A stretch of DNA of 26,675 nt from Candidatus Parcubacteria bacterium (GTDB taxonomy: Bacteria; Patescibacteriota; Minisyncoccia; 2-02-FULL-40-12; GWA2-44-9). Of this stretch, positions 15,569 through 21,558 are shown in pieces (the first letter of the stretch is position 1; each line of letters opens with the position of its first letter). The notes beneath the pieces were generated by a model that worked only from the letters and a program-made list of their open reading frames with translations, made no database searches and was not told where the DNA came from. The stretch spans positions 1 to 26,675 of the forward strand of contig JAIFWG010000002.1 in NCBI GenBank assembly GCA_019662005.1, given 5' to 3'. A program made the translations under genes and the position numbers.

Positions 15569-15587
15569 CAATTCAAGTATTTTTACA

Positions 15588-16856
15588 ATGTCCAAGATGC
15601 TTCCCATGATTCAGATGACTCCATCGAATCCAACCAGAAGTTCTGCTAAAGTTGGTCTAATCCACCCAGGCACGGACAATGTGGCCAAAGTGGAGTTGAT
15701 CTGGCCACCGCTTGGGCTGTGCCGTATTGCTAAATTTTTGGCCGATCACGGACATCAAGTCACCATCATCGAAGACGCGTTAAATAAGTATCCCATCGAA
15801 GAAGTTATTAAAGCCGTAGCTGATCTCGACTTTATCGGCGTCGGGGCAATGACCCTTCAGATACCCCGCATTAACTATCTCCTAGAGAACATCCGCAAGC
15901 ACAGCAAGGCTACCATAGTCTATGGCGGGCCTCATTATTCTGCAGTCAAGGAGATCTCTGATCCAGAAAACGAAGCTCTAGTAATTGGCGATGGCGAAGA
16001 AGCCATGCTTGATATTATCAACGGCAAAAGAGGCATCATCCAGGGTGAAGCCTCCCGAGATTATAGAGCTATTGATTTCTCTTATGTGGACTACCTCAAA
16101 TATGGCGATCATCTGATTGACGGTACAAGAGCCATATCGCTGGTAACCGCAAGAGGTTGCCCTTTCACCTGCAAGTTCTGCCAGTCCCCGGAGATGTTCC
16201 AGCTCAAAGTTATCGACTATCCGCTCGATGCGGTAGTTCCGGATATGGTCGCCTTGTCGAAACGGTACAACATCAACGCATTCAGAATTATGGATGACAC
16301 TTTTACTCTCCACCACGATCGAGTACGCGACTTCTGCGAACGAGTTAAACCATACAACTGGAAAATGTCCTGTTTGACTCACGTCAAAACCATCAAGCTT
16401 TCAACTCTCAAGGCCATGAAAGAAGCAGGGTTCGGATTTGTGGCTGTTGGAGCTGAAAGCGCCGATGAGACAGTCCTTGCTATGGCTGATAAAAGGCAAA
16501 GTGAAGCTGACATCATAAATGCCCTCGTACAAATCAACGCCGCGGGTCTCAAAGCCGAGATGTTGTTTGTAATTGGTCTTCCAGGCGAAACCCCGGAGTC
16601 ACTTGCCAAAACCATCAAGCTTGCAGAAAAGCTCATTGAGATGGGGGCGTTCAGAATACACACACAGTTCTTTGCACCATTTCCAGGATGTGATTTTTAT
16701 AACAATATCGATAAGTACGGCGTGCTCATCGAACCTGATTTCAGAAACTGGCATCATCGCGTACCCGTGTTTGTCCCTCACGGAATTAAGCTTGAAGAGC
16801 TTATGACCCTAGCCAAGAAGTTTTTCGCTATTGGTGGTCGAATGATAGGGACGTAG
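15588..16856 (+). CDS. Radical SAM protein with N-terminal B12-binding-type domain
   Basis: About 422 residues from ATG 15588; ATGs at 15597, 15606 and 15615 are alternatives, the last directly before the conserved KVGLIHPG. An upstream open frame to 15525 runs through the promoter and is rejected. The N-terminal 150 residues have the B12-binding-type layout of anaerobic magnesium-protoporphyrin-cyclase relatives: PPLGLCRIAKFLADHGHQV, a DALN loop and YGGPHYSAV. The iron-sulfur motif CPFTCKFC (C191, C195, C198) follows VTARG. VGAESADETVL and FVIGLPGETPES are the SAM-barrel motifs. Such enzymes catalyse radical methyl transfers, cyclisations or rearrangements; the substrate is unknown. It is a single-gene unit with its own terminator, and its GC is visibly higher than that of its neighbours (34 of 60 at 16141-16200, against 23 of 60 at 14221-14280). 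Confidence 0.88.
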   Translation: MSKMLPMIQMTPSNPTRSSAKVGLIHPGTDNVAKVELIWPPLGLCRIAKFLADHGHQVTIIEDALNKYPIEEVIKAVADLDFIGVGAMTLQIPRINYLLENIRKHSKATIVYGGPHYSAVKEISDPENEALVIGDGEEAMLDIINGKRGIIQGEASRDYRAIDFSYVDYLKYGDHLIDGTRAISLVTARGCPFTCKFCQSPEMFQLKVIDYPLDAVVPDMVALSKRYNINAFRIMDDTFTLHHDRVRDFCERVKPYNWKMSCLTHVKTIKLSTLKAMKEAGFGFVAVGAESADETVLAMADKRQSEADIINALVQINAAGLKAEMLFVIGLPGETPESLAKTIKLAEKLIEMGAFRIHTQFFAPFPGCDFYNNIDKYGVLIEPDFRNWHHRVPVFVPHGIKLEELMTLAKKFFAIGGRMIGT

Positions 16857-16863
16857 GTCCAAC

Positions 16864-16890
16864 AAATGCCCATTACTCATGGGCATTTTT
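16864..16890 (+). terminator. Intrinsic terminator of the radical SAM gene
   Basis: AAATGCCCAT (16864-16873) pairs with ATGGGCATTT (16879-16888) around a TACTC loop, followed by a T tract to 16890. It lies eight bases after the stop and abuts the end of the convergent FkbM gene. Confidence 0.88.
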
Positions 16891-17719
16891 ATTTACGCCT
16901 TTTAGCAAAAACCATATGAGCACTAATGGCATCGTGATTTACCGAGTTAGACTTTGCGGTATCCTTTACAGAGACCGCAAAGTCAGAAGATTCCAGAAAA
17001 GTCACGATCTCTTTTAGGGATTTATGTAAAGAGGCCGGATGATAATGATATTCAAGCTGTATCTCTGAAATATCCGCTAATTTATGACGTTCAAAAAGAT
17101 CTTCCAGTACATCAAATTCCGCACCCTCAATATCTATTTTTAAGAAATCCACTGGCTTATTTATGTAGCTAGAAAGAAGATCAACGCGGACAGGAAACGA
17201 GACAAGTTCGTGTTTGCCTGCCATATGTTTTGATAGGCTTGCGCTGTAGCTAGTTTCTTCCTGCCGTTCAACAAAAAAGTCTGACGTACCCTTATTTTTT
17301 CCCAATGCGTATGGATATGCGACCACTTCTTTTTCCCAATGATTAGCCTTTATGTTTTTATTCAATGCGGCAAAGGAAGCTGGATTAGGCTCAAAGCATA
17401 TTACATGTGCGTGCGGTGCCATAAGTTTTATATATAACAAAGAAACACCAATGTTGGCGCCACAATCAATTACTTCTATTGGTAAGTTCGTTTTTTCCAA
17501 ATGGTAGTATCCTTTGAAAAATATTTCATTAAAAAGACCGGCAAATTGCTTTAGAGAGGGAGAATAGAATACGATTTGGCCAAGAGGAATCCGGCACCAT
17601 TTACTTCGATGCGCAACTCCACTCTTATAAAAGATATAGTAAACAAAAAAGGTTAGTGCGGCGCGAAATCCGAGAAGTTTTTGTAAATATGAAAAATATC
17701 CAAGGACTCTTGAGATCAT
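16889..17719 (-). CDS. FkbM family SAM-dependent methyltransferase
   Basis: 276 residues. SAM motif I is IDCGANIGVSLLY (84-96), then the acidic CFEPNPASFAAL and the family hallmark DFLKIDIEGAEFDVL (about 196-210), as in FkbM, NoeI and other O-methyltransferases. EIQLEYHYHP follows. FkbM proteins in glycan loci are thought to O-methylate sugars or lipid-bound intermediates. The N-terminal 75 residues contain a hydrophobic stretch (RAALTFFVYYIFYKSG) that may associate with the membrane. Its ATG overlaps the upstream GT-A-like gene by four bases and its stop meets the radical SAM terminator. A 35-base inverted repeat lies in its last codons. Confidence 0.9.
   Translation of the reverse strand: MISRVLGYFSYLQKLLGFRAALTFFVYYIFYKSGVAHRSKWCRIPLGQIVFYSPSLKQFAGLFNEIFFKGYYHLEKTNLPIEVIDCGANIGVSLLYIKLMAPHAHVICFEPNPASFAALNKNIKANHWEKEVVAYPYALGKNKGTSDFFVERQEETSYSASLSKHMAGKHELVSFPVRVDLLSSYINKPVDFLKIDIEGAEFDVLEDLFERHKLADISEIQLEYHYHPASLHKSLKEIVTFLESSDFAVSVKDTAKSNSVNHDAISAHMVFAKRRK
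16950..16984. repeat. Intragenic inverted repeat, 11-bp arms
   Basis: GACTTTGCGGT (16950-16960) and its exact reverse complement (16974-16984) flank a 13-base spacer. It lies in the C-terminal codons of the FkbM gene, outside the conserved catalytic motifs. Confidence 0.8.
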
Positions 17720-18648
17720 GTGGTCATTCTACCAAGAGCTAAATCAATTCCATGGGAATATAACTCATCTCGCCGAGGGCCGGTAAAGTGTTTAATAATT
17801 GTATGAGGCTCTACTCCTCCCTTGATATGATAGTTTTTATAGGGAAAGAAGTTAAAATTTAGGTTAGTTAGCAAGGCAGCAAAGCCGGTCATATCAACAA
17901 AATACCCTTCCGGTTCTAATGTATTTTCAAAGTATTCTTTAAATTGATCTAAAGGAACTAGATCATGTCTAAAAAGTATCAAATCAGAATTGAGATGATG
18001 CGCTTTTTTGGCGTATAAGTCGTATTTTTGGGCGTAGCTTTCTTTGATTGCCATTGGTGGAGGATTTGTGTCAAAAGTAGCCCAGGCATCAAACAGGGAT
18101 TCCCCCTTAACGAAGTCTACTATTTCTTTGGGCGGACTAAAGAAGATAACATCAGTTCCCAAGAACATAACATTTTTAGCTTTAGCCAAAAGCATTAAGT
18201 CAGTAAGCTTAAGAATGAGAGGATTCTTGCCTAATCGATATTTTTTAATTTTATCATCAATGTCAGTTCTTCGGTTGACTGCTGCGGTTGCTTCGTCTAT
18301 CGGCAAAACTTCAATATTATTAAATTTACTTTTTAGCAACTTTACTGTTTTTTGATCAAAGTCTCTTTCCACATGAATAATAACTCGAGGACTAAGGCCC
18401 GAATGATATAAAAAAGAACGAACAGAAACTGCCATAGGCCAAAGCATGGATCTCTGGGCTAAAATATGAAGTTCAAAGTTTTGATCTATTTTCTCGCATG
18501 TCCAGCTTTTCATTTTTCGGAATAAAAAATCTCCAAAGAATTTATTCTTATAGTAATTAGAAAACTCTTTGAGCGAGACCCCTCTTCGAATCATCTTTTT
18601 AAAATAAAAAAATTCTATCTTTAATTTTTGGTATATTTTTTTAATCAT
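17716..18648 (-). CDS. Putative GT-A-fold glycosyltransferase
   Basis: About 310 residues from ATG 18648; a TTG at 18732 would add 28 residues of doubtful sequence that overlap the probable promoter. I cannot name the family with certainty. Visible features are a GT-A-like N-terminal strand (ELHILAQRSMLWPMAVSVRS), a DxD-like position in MFLGTDVIFFSPP, NSDLILFRHD about 60 residues later, and a C-terminal HxxGxxR-type segment (IIKHFTGPRRDELYSHGID). This order (nascent sugar-binding strand, D-x-x-x-F at the metal site, NSG/NSD loop, terminal histidine) recalls GT8-like and related hypothetical transferases. No membrane helix is seen. It is co-transcribed with the FkbM gene, overlapping it by four bases, which suggests that the transferred sugar is then methylated. 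Confidence 0.6.
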   Translation of the reverse strand: MIKKIYQKLKIEFFYFKKMIRRGVSLKEFSNYYKNKFFGDFLFRKMKSWTCEKIDQNFELHILAQRSMLWPMAVSVRSFLYHSGLSPRVIIHVERDFDQKTVKLLKSKFNNIEVLPIDEATAAVNRRTDIDDKIKKYRLGKNPLILKLTDLMLLAKAKNVMFLGTDVIFFSPPKEIVDFVKGESLFDAWATFDTNPPPMAIKESYAQKYDLYAKKAHHLNSDLILFRHDLVPLDQFKEYFENTLEPEGYFVDMTGFAALLTNLNFNFFPYKNYHIKGGVEPHTIIKHFTGPRRDELYSHGIDLALGRMTT

Positions 18649-18704
18649 TTTGATTAATAATAATAGAAGGGTCAGATTGGATTGGTACTGGTTTAAGTAT
18701 TGTA

Positions 18705-18732
18705 ATAGTACACCAAGCCTTATTTTAAACAA
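18705..18732 (-). promoter_or_regulatory. Possible promoter of the GT-A-like/FkbM gene pair
   Basis: On the minus strand TTGTTT (18732-18727) and TACTAT (18710-18705) are 16 bases apart, about 57 bases upstream of ATG 18648; TACAAT lies just below as another -10. An imperfect dyad with TTGG..TACT arms (18679-18716) overlaps the -10 region. Confidence 0.3.
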
Positions 18733-18766
18733 GATTTGCTGGATAATTCTAAGGCTCGAGGTATTG

Positions 18767-18794
18767 TTGTAAAAAATCTAATTTATAGTAAGAT
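18767..18794 (+). promoter_or_regulatory. Promoter of the Gfo/Idh gene
   Basis: TTGTAA (18767-18772) and TAAGAT (18789-18794) are 16 bases apart, the same spacing as in the other two plus-strand promoters. A Shine-Dalgarno-like AGGAAAG (18802-18808) follows and supports the GTG at 18816. Confidence 0.5.
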
Positions 18795-18815
18795 ATTTCA
18801 CAGGAAAGAACCACC

Positions 18816-19808
18816 GTGGCAAATGTTCCGTCGATTTTGCTCGTAGGTGCGGGAAGATGGGGAAGACACCATCTTCGTGTATTGATCGAGCTACAATCCA
18901 AGAAGCTCTGTAACTTTGTTGGGGTATATCACCCCAACAAAGAAAGGATTCAATACCTCGAGAAAGAATTCGGGATAGAAACCTTTTCAAACGAAGAAGA
19001 AGCTCTTGAAAAAACTGATGCCGTAGACATCGCAATTCCCGCATATAACCACTTTGCAGTAGCAAAGAAAATGCTATTGGCAAGAAAGGATGTCCTACTT
19101 GAAAAGCCCCTGGCGGAAACAATAACAGAAGCTAGAGAACTTGATGCCATCCATCGCAATTCTTCGCAAGTTTTTATGCTCGGCAATATCTTCCGCTATA
19201 ACCCAGCAGTAGATTTTGTAAAAAAGCTTTTAGTAAACGAGGAAATCGGAAACATTCGATTCCTTCGAGGGCACTTCATTGGTTTTCGCTACAAAGAGAA
19301 AGATTCTGGGATCCTCGCCACAACAGCAGTTCATTTCATTTATCTGTCAAATTATTTCCTGGACCGATTACCCCAGAGTGTATGGGCAAAAACAGATTAT
19401 CTTTTAGATCCGGTATTAGATGATCATTGCTTGGTCCGACTCAATTATGATCCAGAGTTCTCCATCATTGAGTCAGATTTTTTTGCTCCGGAAAAGTCAC
19501 GGACTATGGATATCGTGGGCACTCATGGTGCGATTTGTCTTGATGCTATTAGTCAAAAAGTTGTCCTGCATCAAAAAAAACATATTTGTGTCAAAGATCG
19601 CTTTGAAATATCCGACGAGGGAACTTCATATCCAAATATAGAATATCAAGAGCCTCTCTATCTGGAACTTACCCACTTCTTAGAATGTGTGCGAAACCGA
19701 ACAGAGCCGCTTACTAGTATTGCAGATGGCATTAATACTATGCAGATTATTGAAGCAGCATATCAATCATCTCGTTTAGACAAAACAGTCACGATCCAAG
19801 CAAAATAG
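18816..19808 (+). CDS. Gfo/Idh/MocA family oxidoreductase
   Basis: 330 residues starting at GTG 18816, which has AGGAAAG about 8-13 bases upstream; the nearby ATG at 18823 is out of frame. The Rossmann motif is LLVGAGRWGRHHL (residues 8-20, GxGxxG variant). DAVDIAIPAYNH is the family's strand 4 region, and E96-K97-P98 in VLLEKPLAE is the catalytic signature. The C-terminal alpha/beta domain contains LGNIFRYNPAV and HFIYLSNYFL. The family reduces or oxidises sugars and sugar nucleotides with NAD(P), for example 3-keto-sugar steps in amino-sugar pathways. It would supply an intermediate to the aminotransferase or transferases of the locus. It is a single-gene plus-strand unit with its own promoter and terminator. 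Confidence 0.9.
   Translation: MANVPSILLVGAGRWGRHHLRVLIELQSKKLCNFVGVYHPNKERIQYLEKEFGIETFSNEEEALEKTDAVDIAIPAYNHFAVAKKMLLARKDVLLEKPLAETITEARELDAIHRNSSQVFMLGNIFRYNPAVDFVKKLLVNEEIGNIRFLRGHFIGFRYKEKDSGILATTAVHFIYLSNYFLDRLPQSVWAKTDYLLDPVLDDHCLVRLNYDPEFSIIESDFFAPEKSRTMDIVGTHGAICLDAISQKVVLHQKKHICVKDRFEISDEGTSYPNIEYQEPLYLELTHFLECVRNRTEPLTSIADGINTMQIIEAAYQSSRLDKTVTIQAK
18914..18942. repeat. Intragenic inverted repeat, 12-bp arms
   Basis: CTTTGTTGGGGT (18914-18925) and its exact reverse complement (18931-18942) flank a 5-base spacer. It lies in the codons around VGVYHPNK of the Gfo/Idh gene, at the second Rossmann strand. Confidence 0.88.
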
Positions 19809-19809
19809 A

Positions 19810-19838
19810 CCCACCCTCACGATAGGGTGGGATTTTTA
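19810..19838 (+). terminator. Intrinsic terminator of the Gfo/Idh gene
   Basis: CCCACCCT (19810-19817) pairs with AGGGTGGG (19824-19831) around a 6-base loop, followed by ATTTTTAT. It directly follows the TAG stop. The convergent methyltransferase gene ends at 19836, so the hairpin may serve both directions. Confidence 0.88.
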
Positions 19839-20576
19839 TTTCTTTCTTGATACCAAGAGTACTGATACCCCAAACGGAAAAGACAATCTTCGAAGCAACT
19901 TTCTTTCAAAATTAAAAATTCGGAAAAACAAATTATTTAAGAGATTATTGTTTATCTCGAGATCTGATTTTTGATTTTTTGGTTTTATTATTCTGTGCAC
20001 CAATCTCACTAGTGCTATGGGCGGGAATAATAAGGTATTAAAATAAGATTTTCTCACAATAGCGAAATCGGCTGATTGATTTATAATTCTGAGCAAAGAT
20101 GGCAAGGTGTACCTTCGATAATGGTATGAGATCTCATCTTGAAATCCCCACAAAAAAGGAAAGGCGGGGACAAAAACGATAAACAATCCCCCCTTTTTAA
20201 GCACTCGGTGTATCTCCTTGATAGCCTTAGCCTCGTCTTTCACATGCTCTAGAACATCTAAAGCTAGCACCACATCAAAAGATTCGGATGAAAAATCTAA
20301 TCTGTCATTCTTCAAAACAGTTAGGTTGGAGATACCCTTCTGCTCTCCTTTTTTAATTGCTTCTTCAGAGACATCGCAACCGACAGTGTCATAACCCAAC
20401 TTCTGAAGATATTGTACAAATTCGCCGGAACTGGACCCAAAATCCAATATTTTTGGATTTTGAGATGGAAAATGAGCACGCAATAAATCCTTTATAATTA
20501 AGCGCCTAACTTTGAGCCACCAATGATCATCATGAGAATCGAACTCAAAGTATTGATTTTCAAAATTTTTATCCAT
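19836..20576 (-). CDS. Class I SAM-dependent methyltransferase
   Basis: 246 residues. An N-terminal FDSHDDHWWLKVRR segment, SAM motif I KILDFGSSSGEFV, acidic GCDVSEEAI, FDVVLALDVLEHVKDE (the DxLEH motif) and RVLKKGGLFIVFVPAFP are all in family order. The following FLWGFQDEISYHYRRYT is typical of methyltransferases found beside GtrB-like transferases in lipid/polysaccharide loci. It ends at the shared terminator and its start overlaps the GT2 gene upstream by eight bases, so it is the last gene of the right-hand block. A mildly hydrophobic C-terminal segment may contact the membrane. The substrate is unknown. Confidence 0.9.
   Translation of the reverse strand: MDKNFENQYFEFDSHDDHWWLKVRRLIIKDLLRAHFPSQNPKILDFGSSSGEFVQYLQKLGYDTVGCDVSEEAIKKGEQKGISNLTVLKNDRLDFSSESFDVVLALDVLEHVKDEAKAIKEIHRVLKKGGLFIVFVPAFPFLWGFQDEISYHYRRYTLPSLLRIINQSADFAIVRKSYFNTLLFPPIALVRLVHRIIKPKNQKSDLEINNNLLNNLFFRIFNFERKLLRRLSFPFGVSVLLVSRKK
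20438..20462. repeat. Intragenic inverted repeat, 10-bp arms
   Basis: CAAAATCCAA (20438-20447) and its exact reverse complement (20453-20462) flank TATTT. It overlays the NPKILDF codons of SAM motif I in the methyltransferase; the AT-rich arms make chance more likely than for the GC-rich repeats. Confidence 0.75.
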
Positions 20577-21558
20577 GTATATTATGGCTCGAATTAAAAC
20601 CGTATGGAGAAGGTTTGTTATTTATATGTTCAATATTCTCGACTCTGGCAACTATATAATTGGGACGGCCTTTTATTTCATTGAACATCCTGAACAAATA
20701 CTCACCAAATATACCCAAAATTAATAATTGAAAACTGCTCATAAACAAAATTATTATAACCGTGCTCGCCCAACCAACCGGTATTATGTGGAGGCTCGTA
20801 TAGTGGGCATACACAACGAATCCGCTAAAGGCAAGGCTAAATAAGAAGATAAGGCTTCCAAGAGCTCCCGCCAGTCTCAGAGGAGAAGCAGAGAAAGATG
20901 TAACACCACTTATCATAAAGCCTGCGAGTTTAGTGAAATTATATCTTGAATGACCAAATTTCCTTTCTTCTGCTGTATATGGGACATATATTTTTTTGAA
21001 TCCAACCCACTGGACCATACCTCTTAAAAACCTATCTCTCTCAGGCATTATCTTTAATGTGTCGATAACTGACCGTTTATATAATCCAAAGTCGCATGAA
21101 TTTTTAAAATCAAGAGCTGTAATCAAGCTCAATATTTTATAAGCAGCGCGACCAAGAAAATCTCGAAGCCAGCTATATTGCTTATTCTTCAATCGTTCGC
21201 CAATTACCAAGTCGTATCCCTTTTCTGCATATTCAATAAAAACAGGGATCATTGATGCTGGATATTGGAGATCATCATCAATTACAACAATCATTGACCC
21301 TTGCGCAAAATCAAAACCAGCACTGACCGCTGATTGATGACCAAAATTTCGGGATAACGTTATGACTTTTAAATCTTTATTAGTTTCCGCGGCCTTTGCT
21401 AATAACTCTGCGGTATTATCAGTTGATCCATCATTCACGAGCACAATCTCATACGCTCTACCCGTTGAGTCACACACAGAGGTTAGCGTGTGTAAAAGCT
21501 CTGGAACACATTCCTGATCGTTATACACAGGAACAACAATTGATAATTCTACTTTCAT
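20569..21558 (-). CDS. GtrB/ArnC/DPM1-like polyprenyl-phosphate family 2 glycosyltransferase
   Basis: 329 residues. The GT-A domain has LSIVVPVYNDQECV, LVNDGSTDNT (40-49), SRNFGHQSAVSAGFD, the metal site VVIDDDLQYP (91-100) and the RDRFLRGMVQWVGF and EERKFGHSRYN segments. Two C-terminal membrane helices follow (about 228-255 and 262-292), ending in the conserved GIFGEYLFRMFNEIKGRPNY. That combination marks enzymes transferring a sugar from a nucleotide donor to polyprenyl phosphate on the inner leaflet, as in GtrB and ArnC. Its ATG overlaps the large GT-C-like gene upstream by four bases. The pair suggests that the lipid-P-sugar made here is used by that protein on the outer face. Confidence 0.92.
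   Translation of the reverse strand: MKVELSIVVPVYNDQECVPELLHTLTSVCDSTGRAYEIVLVNDGSTDNTAELLAKAAETNKDLKVITLSRNFGHQSAVSAGFDFAQGSMIVVIDDDLQYPASMIPVFIEYAEKGYDLVIGERLKNKQYSWLRDFLGRAAYKILSLITALDFKNSCDFGLYKRSVIDTLKIMPERDRFLRGMVQWVGFKKIYVPYTAEERKFGHSRYNFTKLAGFMISGVTSFSASPLRLAGALGSLIFLFSLAFSGFVVYAHYTSLHIIPVGWASTVIIILFMSSFQLLILGIFGEYLFRMFNEIKGRPNYIVARVENIEHINNKPSPYGFNSSHNIHG

Noticed and set aside
15525..15587. Extended N-terminus of the radical SAM protein
   Set aside because: It runs through the -35 and -10 boxes and is not conserved-looking.
16379..16663. Minus-strand open frames opposite the radical SAM gene (also 15978-16382)
   Set aside because: They are antisense to well-supported domains, with no start signals or recognisable protein features.
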